The notes under the pieces: generated by a model
Databases searched by the model: none
The model's input: only the letters and a program-made list of their open reading frames with translations
Told to the model about the DNA's origin: nothing
Origin: an uncultured Eubacteriales bacterium
Lineage (GTDB): Bacteria > Bacillota > Clostridia > Oscillospirales > Oscillospiraceae
Assembly: GCA_900554705.1 (NCBI GenBank)
Contig: USIH01000031.1
Span: forward strand, 1 to 17,662
Reading direction: 5' to 3'
Length of the DNA stretch: 17,662 nucleotides
Made by a program: the position numbers and the translations under genes
Part shown: in pieces, positions 8,185 to 14,630 of the stretch
Layout: every line of letters begins with the position of its first letter
Position numbering within the stretch: the stretch's first letter is position 1

Positions 8185-8407
8185 CTGCTTTCATCCGCTG
8201 TAGGAGGCCGACCGTGTCCGGCTGTTGCAGGAACGGCTGCAAAAGTGCCTTTGCCCGCTCGGTGTCGCCCTTTTGCAGCGCTTCCACGACCTGACGCATC
8301 GTTACGCCGCCGTCGCGCATCATCAGCGCCATGAGTTTTTGCCCATCGGCGCCGGAGAGCAGCTTTTTTGCTTCTTCCATCGGCATTTTTTCGGATTTTC
8401 CACGCAT
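8156..8407 (-). CDS. Small helical protein of unknown function, first gene of the operon
   Basis: The protein has 83 residues. ATG at 8407 is chosen over a start 39 nt upstream because GGGAGG lies about 6-7 nt before it and the extra 13 residues (from MLLYQIQ) have no such site. The sequence is charged and helical: EEAKKLLSGADGQKLMALM, MRQVVEALQKGD, then ERAKALLQPFLQQPDTVGLL. The C-terminal half (helix, 'LLQPFLQ') resembles the 'LCALKPFLRPE' stretch of the next gene, so the two proteins may be distant relatives or partners. Its start faces the divergent phosphodiesterase gene, and the promoter of that gene overlaps its start. Confidence 0.75.
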   Translation of the reverse strand: MRGKSEKMPMEEAKKLLSGADGQKLMALMMRDGGVTMRQVVEALQKGDTERAKALLQPFLQQPDTVGLLQRMKAGEKNGRSGG

Positions 8408-8412
8408 TACGA

Positions 8413-8441
8413 TTGCCTCCCTCCGCTGAATTTGGTATAAT
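8413..8441 (+). promoter_or_regulatory. Promoter of the phosphodiesterase-coaX operon
   Basis: TTGCCT (8413-8418), a 17-nt spacer and a perfect TATAAT (8436-8441) lie about 60 nt before the start at 8503. The -35 overlaps the leader of the divergent minus-strand gene starting at 8407, so the two operons may interfere with each other. No clear promoter for the minus-strand operon was found in this gap. Confidence 0.65.
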
Positions 8442-8502
8442 AACAAAAGTTGATTTCACCCGTCGCGATAGTATATGCGGCGGGCGGGGGCGAGGTGACA
8501 CG

Positions 8503-8982
8503 ATGCGTATCCTTGTTTTTTCCGACTCGCACGGCACGCTGGAACCGATGCGCCGCGCGATCGAGCGCTTTTCGCCGGATACGGTCATTCATTTGGGCGA
8601 CTATGTGGAAGACAGCGCCGCACTGGAGCGCGAATACCCGTTTCAGGCGCTGATCCGCGTGCGCGGCAACTGCGACGCCGGACATTACGACGTTGCGTCG
8701 GAGGCGACGCCCTGCTGGCAGGGCGTCCGGTTCCTCGCCGTGCACGGCCACCGCTACGGCGTGAAGGCAGGCCTTCTGCGCCTGAGCTACGCGGCGCAGG
8801 AGGAGGGCGCGCAGGTCGTCCTCTTCGGCCACACACATATCCCTTTTTGTGAGCAGACCATGGGACGCTGGTTCATAAACCCGGGCGCGTGCGGCGGCGC
8901 CGCGCCTACCTGCGCCGTTGTGGAGCTGCAAAACGGCACGGTATCCTGCCGTATTGTTTCAATTTCGGAGGAAGAAAAATGA
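8503..8982 (+). CDS. YfcE/MJ0936-type metallophosphoesterase
   Basis: The protein has 159 residues, the usual size of the small YfcE/MJ0936 phosphodiesterases. The two-metal site is visible: D8-x-H10 (FSDSHG), GD33 (HLGDYVED), GN56 (VRGNCD), H81 (VHGHRYG) and GH110-T-H112 (LFGHTHIP), followed by NPGACGG. ATG 8503 is taken because it begins the first beta strand (MRILVFSDSH) with GAGGTG 5 nt before it; a 45-codon upstream extension has no support. The family hydrolyses phosphodiesters in vitro, but the cellular substrate is usually unknown. The stop overlaps the coaX start (ATGA), so the two are co-translated. Confidence 0.92.
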   Translation: MRILVFSDSHGTLEPMRRAIERFSPDTVIHLGDYVEDSAALEREYPFQALIRVRGNCDAGHYDVASEATPCWQGVRFLAVHGHRYGVKAGLLRLSYAAQEEGAQVVLFGHTHIPFCEQTMGRWFINPGACGGAAPTCAVVELQNGTVSCRIVSISEEEK

Positions 8983-9746
8983 TCCTTGCAGTAGACATCG
9001 GAAATACCAACATCGTTCTCGGCTGTATCGAGGATGACCGCATTTTGTTTGAGGCTCGAATGGCGACGGATCTGATCAAGACGTCGGATCAGTACTGCGC
9101 GGAGCTGAAATCCATTCTCGGCCTGTTTGACGCGGAGATCGCGCGGATCGAGGGGAGCATCGTCTCCTCCGTCGTGCCGCCGGTGCTCAACTCCTTCCGC
9201 ACGGCGATCCGCAAGCTGACGGGGCGCGACTGTCTCGTCGTCGGCCCCGGCATCCGCACGGGGCTGAACATCCGCATGGACAACCCTGCCGAGGTCGGCA
9301 GCGACCTGATCGTTGCGGCGGTCGCGGGCATTGCGCGCTACGGAATGCCGCTGCTTCTGGTGGATATGGGGACGGCGACGACCATCACCGCAGTGGATCG
9401 CAGCGGTGCGTTTGTCGGCGGCTGCATCTGCCCCGGCGTGAAGATCTCCATGGAGGCGCTCACCGGACGCACCGCGCAGCTACCCGGCATCGCGCTGGAC
9501 GAGCCGAAGCGGGCAATCGGGAAGAACACCCACGACTGTATGCAAAGCGGCATCATGTTCGGCGCGGCCGCGATGCTCGACGGCCTGCTCGACCGCATGG
9601 AGCGGGAGCTGGGCGGCGAGGTGAACGTGGTCGCGACGGGCGGGATCGCGCGGTTTGTCGTCCCGCTGTGCCGCAGGAAGATCGTCCTCGATCGGGGTCT
9701 GATGTTAGAGGGACTGAACCTGCTCTATAAGCGAAACTTCAAATAA
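8979..9746 (+). CDS. coaX: Type III pantothenate kinase
   Basis: The protein has 255 residues, normal for CoaX. This enzyme phosphorylates pantothenate with ATP in the first step of coenzyme A synthesis and is insensitive to CoA feedback. Visible motifs are the nucleotide-binding D6-IGNTN11, SSVVPP (63-68), PGI/TG (90-95), the catalytic segment GSD109-LIVAAVAG and the phosphate loop D129-MGTATT, then GGxICPG (147-153) and a C-terminal ATGG. The usual Arg after the catalytic Asp (GADR) is Leu here (GSDL). The start is ATG 8979, with GGAGGAAG 4 nt before it and a 4-nt overlap with the upstream stop. The end overlaps the tail of the convergent small gene by 8 nt. Confidence 0.96.
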   Translation: MILAVDIGNTNIVLGCIEDDRILFEARMATDLIKTSDQYCAELKSILGLFDAEIARIEGSIVSSVVPPVLNSFRTAIRKLTGRDCLVVGPGIRTGLNIRMDNPAEVGSDLIVAAVAGIARYGMPLLLVDMGTATTITAVDRSGAFVGGCICPGVKISMEALTGRTAQLPGIALDEPKRAIGKNTHDCMQSGIMFGAAAMLDGLLDRMERELGGEVNVVATGGIARFVVPLCRRKIVLDRGLMLEGLNLLYKRNFK

Positions 9747-9912
9747 ATGCGGCAAAAAACGCACCCAGCACCAGCAGAAATCCTGTGCCGATGAGCAGCG
9801 TGACAAGGCACTCCACGGCGGCCGCGATGCTGCCAAAACGGCGGCGTCTGCGGCGGACGACGGGACGCGCGACCGGCTGGGGAGCAAGATAAGGATGAAG
9901 ATCAATGACCAT
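9739..9912 (-). CDS. 57-residue Arg-rich single-span membrane protein, function unknown
   Basis: ATG at 9912 follows a near-ideal AAAGGAGG site, which decides the start against a longer frame reading through the intergenic region. The N-terminal half holds several Pro and a VVRRRRRRFG basic patch (about residues 19-28). The C-terminal half is one hydrophobic helix (CLVTLLIGTGFLLVLGAFFAAF) that runs to the last residue. This layout suggests a membrane protein with a cytoplasmic basic tail. No family is recognised. The tail overlaps the end of coaX by 8 nt on the opposite strand. A 20-bp element shared with the 13451 gene lies upstream. Confidence 0.78.
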   Translation of the reverse strand: MVIDLHPYLAPQPVARPVVRRRRRRFGSIAAAVECLVTLLIGTGFLLVLGAFFAAFI

Positions 9913-9941
9913 AACGGGAACCTCCTTTGGTTTGTGGTCAC

Positions 9942-9976
9942 AGGATAACACACGCAATGTCCAATAAACGGGACTG
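9942..9976 (-). promoter_or_regulatory. Conserved upstream element, copy A (20-bp block plus TATCCT)
   Basis: Read on the minus strand, a 20-nt block (9957-9976) is followed after 9 nt by TATCCT (9942-9947) and then the binding site and start of the 57-residue protein. The block reads CAGTCCCGTTTATTGGACAT. Copy B at 13388-13407 differs at one base. The block contains a GTCC-N8-GGAC dyad. It also abuts the ribosome binding site of the divergent hydrolase gene, so it might affect both genes. Confidence 0.55.
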
Positions 9977-9988
9977 AAAGGAGCAACG

Positions 9989-10906
9989 ATGGGAAAATTT
10001 ACGGAATTTGAGTATCCGTCCAAGGGCGCGGGCACGATCCATGCCTATCGCTGGGAGCCGGAGGGACGGCCGATCGCCGTTTTTCAGATCATCCACGGCA
10101 TCGCGGAGCACGCCATGCGCTACGACGCCTTCGCGCGCTGGCTCAACGCGCGCGGCTATCTGGTCACGGCGGAGGATCACATGGGGCACGGAAAGTCGCA
10201 GGGCAGCGGCGCGGCGCTCTATTTTGAGGGCGGCTGGCTCGCGGCGGTCGACGACAGCTACGCGCTTCTGTGCCGCACGCGCGAGGCCTATCCGGATCTG
10301 CCGTACTTCCTCTTGGGGCACAGCATGGGTTCCTTCCTTGCCCGCACTCTGCTCTGGCGTTATCCGGCAGCGGGGCTGCGCGCCGCCGTGCTCTGCGGCA
10401 CGGGCTGGCAAAGCCCCGTGGTGCTGCGTGCCGGTCGGGCGCTCTGCGCCGCGGAGCGCAAGCGCGTCGGCCCGAAGCAGGACAGTGCGCTTTTGACGCG
10501 CCTTGTGTTCGGCGCTTATAACGGAAAATTCAAGGACGCGCGCTCGCCGAACGACTGGATCTGCACCGACCGCGCCGTGGTGGACGCCTATACGAACGAC
10601 CCCATGTGCGGCGGAAACGCGACGGTCGGCCTGATCGGGGATATGCTGGGCGGAATTGCCATGATACAAGACAAGAAAAATCTTGACCGGATGCCGAAAA
10701 ACCTTCCGGTGCTCTTCATTGCTGGCTACAGCGATCCGGTCGGGAACATGAGCAAGGGCGTAAAAAAGACGGCCGAGGTCTTCCGCGCGGTCGGCATGAA
10801 GGACGTTTCGGTGCGCTTTTACGACGGCAGACACGAAATTCTCAATGAACCCTGTCGGGAGCAGGTTTTCCAAGATGTGGAAGAATTTTGCCGAAAGCAG
10901 CTATAA
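9989..10906 (+). CDS. Alpha/beta hydrolase, monoacylglycerol lipase/lysophospholipase type
   Basis: The protein has 305 residues, typical of the Hydrolase_4 (serine aminopeptidase S33-like) group. The catalytic triad can be read as S112 in GHSMGS, D249 in GYSDPVG and H282 in DGRHEILNE. HG37 with the following IAEH forms the oxyanion region, and DHMGHGKSQG (63-72) is the conserved loop after strand 4. No signal peptide is present, so it should act in the cytoplasm or at the inner membrane face, probably on glycerol or lysophospholipid esters; the substrate is inferred from the family. ATG 9989 follows AAAGGAG. No terminator is visible after it. Confidence 0.9.
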   Translation: MGKFTEFEYPSKGAGTIHAYRWEPEGRPIAVFQIIHGIAEHAMRYDAFARWLNARGYLVTAEDHMGHGKSQGSGAALYFEGGWLAAVDDSYALLCRTREAYPDLPYFLLGHSMGSFLARTLLWRYPAAGLRAAVLCGTGWQSPVVLRAGRALCAAERKRVGPKQDSALLTRLVFGAYNGKFKDARSPNDWICTDRAVVDAYTNDPMCGGNATVGLIGDMLGGIAMIQDKKNLDRMPKNLPVLFIAGYSDPVGNMSKGVKKTAEVFRAVGMKDVSVRFYDGRHEILNEPCREQVFQDVEEFCRKQL

Positions 10907-10946
10907 TTTGTAACTTTTTTGTAATTATTTTTGTCGGAATGAAGCG

Positions 10947-10956
10947 TGACGCGTCA
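10947..10956. promoter_or_regulatory. Palindrome TGACGCGTCA before the lysozyme-gene promoter
   Basis: A perfect 10-bp palindrome lies 8 nt upstream of the -35 of the next promoter. A regulator-binding site is possible from its position, but so short a palindrome can occur by chance. Confidence 0.25.
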
Positions 10957-10964
10957 ATTTGCTC

Positions 10965-10993
10965 TTGACGAACGGGGAAAGCTCTGTTAAAAT
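10965..10993 (+). promoter_or_regulatory. Promoter of the SLH lysozyme gene
   Basis: TTGACG (10965-10970), a 17-nt spacer and TAAAAT (10988-10993) fit a sigma-A promoter. It lies in the 177-nt gap after the hydrolase gene and about 90 nt before the start at 11084. Confidence 0.7.
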
Positions 10994-10996
10994 AAC

Positions 10997-11060
10997 AGGT
11001 GAACTACCTTTCGGACATGGTGTGCCTTCGGTGCCGCGGCATTCTGCCGTTGTCCGGCTC
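10997..11060 (+). other. Possible structured leader
   Basis: The untranslated leader can form AGGT/ACCT (10997-11009), an outer stem CGGACA (11012-11017) with TGTCCG (11051-11056), and an inner hairpin CGGC-ATTCT-GCCG (11037-11049). No known riboswitch class was recognised and the stems are short. Confidence 0.3.
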
Positions 11061-11083
11061 AACTTGACTACAGGAGTGAAATT

Positions 11084-13336
11084 ATGAAGCGTATCATCGT
11101 CAGCCTTCTTCTGGCGCTGTGCCTGCTCAGCGCGCTGATGCTGCCGACCTTTGCCGAACCGGAGGCGCAAACCTATTCGGTCAGCGCGCAGGGTGTCGCC
11201 TTTGTCAGCGAAATGATGAGCAGTGCCTACACCGCCGATATGCTGCAAAGTCAGGTCAACGCGGTCAATGCCTTCATCCGCAGCGCGAACCTTTCCCTGA
11301 CGCAGCAGCAGTTTGACGCGCTCGTTGATTTCTGCGTGGAGTACGGGAACAATATGTTTACGCAGGGCTACCAGTGCCAAAAGGTCATCGAGTCCGGCAA
11401 TTATACCGACACGGAGCTTGCAAACGCGTTCTGCGCGTGGGTCAAGGACGGCGGCAGCTTCTCGCAGGCCAAGCTCAACCGCCGCCTGCGCCAGCTCAAG
11501 CTTTTCCTCTATGACAGCTACGACGGCGTGACCGACCGCGTGAGCTTCCGCTACGTGATCTACTACGCAAACGGCGGGAAGCTGGAGGACAACACCGTCC
11601 TGTGCTACACGCTCGGCCAGCCTTACGGCACGCTGCCTGCGGCGACGCGCAGCGGGATGTACTTTGCCGGTTGGTACACGGCGGCAAGCGGCGGCAGCCA
11701 CCTCTGCACGACCGATACCGTTGGCGCGAACCAGACTGTCTATGCCCGCTGGTCTTCCACGGTGGTGGAAAACCCCAACGAGAGCGGCTCGGGCAGCGGC
11801 ACCGCGACGGATCCTTCCCAGTGGCCGGAGCTTCCCGCGCTGAAGATCAGCGAGGCGGGCATTCAGTTTATCAAGGATCACGAGGGCTTTGCCAAGGAGC
11901 CGATGTGGGACTACGGACAGTACAGCGTCGGTTACGGCTCGCGTTATGTGCAGGGCGATCCCATCACCATTTCCTCGCCGATCACGGAGGAGGAAGCGGA
12001 TTACCTGCTGCGCTACTACCTTGTGAATTTCGAAAAGATCGTGGACAAGCTCTTGGAGAACTCGCCTGTGCAGCATACGCAGGCGCAGTACGACGCGATC
12101 ATCAGCCTGACCTATAATCTCGGTCAGCAGTGGATGAAGAGCGACTACATGATCTATCAGTACATTATGAACGGCGGCTACGACGAGAAGCAGCTGGTCA
12201 ACACCTTCGGCTCTTGGTGCCGCGCGGGCGGCTCCATCCTCAGCGGCCTCTGCCGCCGCCGGATGGACGAGGCGAACCTTTACCTCAACGGCGACTATAC
12301 GCTCGGCAGCAACCGCTATCTCGGCGTGATCTACAACGCGATGAACGGACAGGCGGAATATTCCGTCCACTATTACCTGACCGGCAGCGCCTTGGAGCGC
12401 CAGCCCGACGCCTATCGCAGCGGCTACCGCTTCTTGGGCTGGTATACCAAGCCCGTCGGCGGGACGCTCTACACGACGGACACGACCGCCCCCGCGAGCG
12501 GCTGCATCACGCTCTACGCGCACTGGGAGCAGACGGAGGATCCGATCAGCCCGCCTGATTTCGTGATCGATCCGGACAATAAGCCGAAGGACGACCCGAA
12601 CGAGGATGACCCGAAGCCCGTGGATCCTCCGATCGACGAGCCGGACGGCTTTGCCGACGTGAAGGAATCGAGCTGGTATTATCAGCCGGTCACGGAGGCG
12701 GTGGAGAGCGGCCTCCTTCGCGGCATGAGCGAGCGCTATTTCATGCCGGATGAGCCGATGACCCGCGCGATGCTTGCGACCGTGCTCTACCGCATGGCGG
12801 GCGAGCCGGAGGTGACGTCCAAGACACCCTTTACCGATGTGCCGTCCGGCCAGTGGTATTCGGCGGCGATCGCGTGGGCTTACGAAAACGGCGTGGTCAA
12901 CGGACTGAGCGAGACGCAATTCGGTCTCGACGAAAATGTGACGCGTGAGCAGCTTGTGACCATGCTGCGCCGCTATGCCGAGAAGGCGAACGTCGATCTG
13001 ACAAAGCGCGACGACCTTTCGGCCTTCTCCGATACGTCCCGCATCTCCCAGTATGCGTGCGAGGCGCTGCAGTGGGCGGTCGCGATGCAGATCATGGGCG
13101 GCGACGGCGACCGGCTGATGCCGCAGGGAAACGCGACGCGCGCGCAGTGCGCGAAGATGCTGGTAAACTTCCGCGCACTTACCGTGCAGGAGACGGCGGT
13201 CACACCGTCGGAAGAGACGCAGCCCGAAGCGACGGACGCGACACTGCCGGAGACGACCGAGCAGACGCCGGCCGTGCCGGAAGCACCGGAGACGGTGTCG
13301 GAAGTTCCGGAGACGGAACCGGAAACGAACGAATGA
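11084..13336 (+). CDS. SLH-anchored cell-wall protein with two lysozyme-like (GH24-type) domains
   Basis: The protein has 750 residues. Residues 1-24 are a signal peptide (ends PTFA). Residues about 34-147 are lysozyme-like but lack the catalytic N-terminal lobe; an InlB-type B repeat follows (about 153-224, ends TVYARW). Residues about 255-405 form a second lysozyme domain with E267 (HEGF), D276 and S281 in YSVGYG, positions equivalent to Glu-Asp-Thr of T4-type lysozymes; a second B repeat follows (about 425-482). An acidic Pro/Asp linker (485-522) leads to three SLH domains (523-697), starting FADVKESSWY, FTDVPSGQWY and FSDTSRISQY, and an acidic Thr/Pro tail. The SLH domains should hold it to wall polymers, where it may cut peptidoglycan. 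Ser in place of Thr may lower activity. Start: ATG 11084 after CAGGAGTG. Confidence 0.88.
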   Translation: MKRIIVSLLLALCLLSALMLPTFAEPEAQTYSVSAQGVAFVSEMMSSAYTADMLQSQVNAVNAFIRSANLSLTQQQFDALVDFCVEYGNNMFTQGYQCQKVIESGNYTDTELANAFCAWVKDGGSFSQAKLNRRLRQLKLFLYDSYDGVTDRVSFRYVIYYANGGKLEDNTVLCYTLGQPYGTLPAATRSGMYFAGWYTAASGGSHLCTTDTVGANQTVYARWSSTVVENPNESGSGSGTATDPSQWPELPALKISEAGIQFIKDHEGFAKEPMWDYGQYSVGYGSRYVQGDPITISSPITEEEADYLLRYYLVNFEKIVDKLLENSPVQHTQAQYDAIISLTYNLGQQWMKSDYMIYQYIMNGGYDEKQLVNTFGSWCRAGGSILSGLCRRRMDEANLYLNGDYTLGSNRYLGVIYNAMNGQAEYSVHYYLTGSALERQPDAYRSGYRFLGWYTKPVGGTLYTTDTTAPASGCITLYAHWEQTEDPISPPDFVIDPDNKPKDDPNEDDPKPVDPPIDEPDGFADVKESSWYYQPVTEAVESGLLRGMSERYFMPDEPMTRAMLATVLYRMAGEPEVTSKTPFTDVPSGQWYSAAIAWAYENGVVNGLSETQFGLDENVTREQLVTMLRRYAEKANVDLTKRDDLSAFSDTSRISQYACEALQWAVAMQIMGGDGDRLMPQGNATRAQCAKMLVNFRALTVQETAVTPSEETQPEATDATLPETTEQTPAVPEAPETVSEVPETEPETNE

Positions 13337-13338
13337 AC

Positions 13339-13370
13339 AAACGCCCCGGCGAATAACGCTGGGGCGTTTT
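13339..13370 (+). terminator. Intrinsic terminator after the SLH lysozyme gene
   Basis: AAACGCCCC (13339-13347) pairs with GGGGCGTTT (13361-13369) over a 13-nt loop and ends in TTTT. It begins 2 nt after the stop codon. Confidence 0.9.
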
Positions 13371-13387
13371 CCAAAAAAAGTGCAGTA

Positions 13388-13422
13388 CAGTCCGGTTTAT
13401 TGGACATGATGTGATGTATCAT
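13388..13422 (+). promoter_or_regulatory. Conserved upstream element, copy B (20-bp block plus TATCAT)
   Basis: CAGTCCGGTTTATTGGACAT (13388-13407) is followed after 9 nt by TATCAT (13417-13422) and, 34 nt from the TATC, by the start at 13451. Copy A before the 57-residue gene has the same order and spacing within 1 nt. The block probably belongs to the promoter of the truA operon, but TTGGAC to TATC is only 11 nt, too short for a normal sigma-A -35/-10 pair. It may therefore be an operator or an alternative-sigma element. Confidence 0.55.
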
Positions 13423-13450
13423 AGGGTCAGAAAGCAACGGAGGTATGACC

Positions 13451-13579
13451 ATGAACTATCGCATCGTGAATGTCAGAGGACACTATGAGATCATTTCCGC
13501 GGACGGGCATTTTCTTTTTTCCGCGGATACGAAGGCGGAGGCCTTGAGGGAGCTGAGTACTTGGGAAACTACCGATTGA
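13451..13579 (+). CDS. 42-residue conserved-looking protein, function unknown
   Basis: ATG 13451 has ACGGAGG 7 nt upstream. The product begins MNYRIVNVRGHYEIISADGH and continues FLFSADTKAEALRELS, consistent with a small beta-beta-alpha fold: two or three strands, then a helix. There is no signal peptide, Cys pair or membrane segment. Its end overlaps the truA start by 19 nt, and the truA ribosome binding site lies inside it, so it is coupled to truA. It opens the operon. I do not know a function; it is short but has a good binding site, an upstream element and plausible protein-like composition. Confidence 0.72.
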   Translation: MNYRIVNVRGHYEIISADGHFLFSADTKAEALRELSTWETTD

Positions 13580-14292
13580 CGCTTGCCTATGACGGCATGC
13601 GTTACCATGGCTGGCAGCGGCTTGCCGGTGCGCGCACCGTGCAGAGCACCGTGGAGACGGCGCTGACGCAGATCTTTGCGCAGCCGGTCGAAATCAGCGG
13701 GAGCGGCCGCACCGACGCGGGCGTCCACGCGCGCGGGCAGGTCGCGAGCTTTGCCGCGCCCGAGCGGGACTGCGCGTCCGTGCTGCGGCAGTTGCGTGCG
13801 CTGCTGCCGCCGGACATCGGTGCGCTCAGCCTTTCGCCTGCCGCGGCACGCTTCCATGCACGCCTGAGCGCGACGCAGAAGACGTATCACTACCGTGTTT
13901 GGAACAGCGAAGTGCCGGATGTGTTTGAGCGCCGCTGGCGCGTCGCGTTCCCACAGCGGCTGGACGAGGAAGCAATGCACCGCGCGGCAGCCTGCCTGAT
14001 CGGTCGGCATGATTTCGGCGCGTTTTCCTCCGCCGGACGGAAAAAATCCACCGTGCGGACACTGAAGGAGCTTTCGATCGTCCGAACGGGCGACGAGATC
14101 TGCTTTGTGCTCACGGCGGACGGCTTTCTTTACAACATGGTTCGCATTTTGGTGGGGACGCTTTTGGAAGTCGGCACGGGAGAGCGCACGGCCGAGTCGG
14201 TCGCGGCGCTGCTGGACGGCGCGCCGCGTGCACAGGCCGGAAAGACCGCGCCCGCGCGCGGACTTTGCCTGATGGAGGTGCGATACGATTGA
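13561..14292 (+). CDS. truA: tRNA pseudouridine(38-40) synthase
   Basis: The protein has 243 residues, normal for TruA, which converts uridines 38-40 in the anticodon arm of tRNAs to pseudouridine in the cytoplasm. The family signature is clear: YDGxxYHGWQ (10-19), the catalytic D52 in GSGRTDAGVHARGQ, the F-HAR-SA-KTYHYR stretch, and GRHDFGAFSS and FLYNMVRILVGTLLEVG near the end. The start is TTG 13561, supported by GAGGGAG (13546-13552) 8 nt upstream and by the position of the first beta strand. The stop overlaps the start of the next gene by 3 nt. Confidence 0.96.
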   Translation: MGNYRLTLAYDGMRYHGWQRLAGARTVQSTVETALTQIFAQPVEISGSGRTDAGVHARGQVASFAAPERDCASVLRQLRALLPPDIGALSLSPAAARFHARLSATQKTYHYRVWNSEVPDVFERRWRVAFPQRLDEEAMHRAAACLIGRHDFGAFSSAGRKKSTVRTLKELSIVRTGDEICFVLTADGFLYNMVRILVGTLLEVGTGERTAESVAALLDGAPRAQAGKTAPARGLCLMEVRYD

Positions 14293-14630
14293 ATATTCAG
14301 ATTTTCGGAACCACAAAGTGCTTTGACACCAAGAAGGCAGAGCGCTACTTTAAGGAGCGGCGCATCCGCGTGCAGCGCATCGACCTGCTGCGTTACGGGA
14401 TGTCGGGCGGTGAGTTTGACAGTGTGCTGCGCGCCGTGGGCGGCGTGGATGCGCTGATCGACTGGACGAAAAAATCGCCGAAGATCGACCTGCTGCGCTA
14501 CACGGACGACGTCGGCTATAAGGAAAACGAGCTGTTTGACCATCCGGAGCTGATGAAAACGCCCGTGGTGCGAAACGGCAAGCTCGCGACGGTAGGCTAT
14601 TGTCCGGAGGTTTGGAAACAATGGGAATGA
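14289..14630 (+). CDS. ArsC/Spx-like thioredoxin-fold protein
   Basis: The protein has 113 residues, the size of the ArsC/Spx/YffB group. Residue C11 sits in TTKCFDTKKAERYF at the redox position, with a Cys-x3-Lys pattern rather than the CxxC of Spx or the Cys of true arsenate reductases. TPVVRNGK (91-98) is the cis-Pro loop, and C105 (GYCPEVW) could be a partner Cys. A reductase or regulatory role cannot be chosen from sequence; no ars genes are nearby. The start is TTG 14289, overlapping the truA stop, with GGAGGTG 9 nt upstream. Confidence 0.85.
   Translation: MNIQIFGTTKCFDTKKAERYFKERRIRVQRIDLLRYGMSGGEFDSVLRAVGGVDALIDWTKKSPKIDLLRYTDDVGYKENELFDHPELMKTPVVRNGKLATVGYCPEVWKQWE

Noticed and set aside
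8368..8502. Upstream extension of the phosphodiesterase
   Set aside because: It would read through the promoter and leader, and it lacks a binding site; ATG 8503 fits the family start.
9957..9976. TTGGAC in the shared element as an ordinary -35 box
   Set aside because: The spacing to TATC is only 11 nt in both copies, too short for a normal sigma-A promoter.
9913..10035. N-terminal extension of the 57-residue protein
   Set aside because: It would cover the ribosome binding site and the conserved upstream element and has no binding site of its own.
9938..10873. Minus-strand frame opposite the hydrolase gene
   Set aside because: Arg/Ala/Val-rich antisense product; the plus strand encodes a full alpha/beta hydrolase with catalytic triad.
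10907..10946. T-rich stretch after the hydrolase as a terminator
   Set aside because: There are T-runs and repeated TTGTAA but no GC-rich stem before them.
10925..12919. Minus-strand frame of 664 codons opposite the SLH lysozyme gene
   Set aside because: Shadow caused by GC-rich codon use; the plus strand shows signal peptide, lysozyme, B-repeat and SLH domains.
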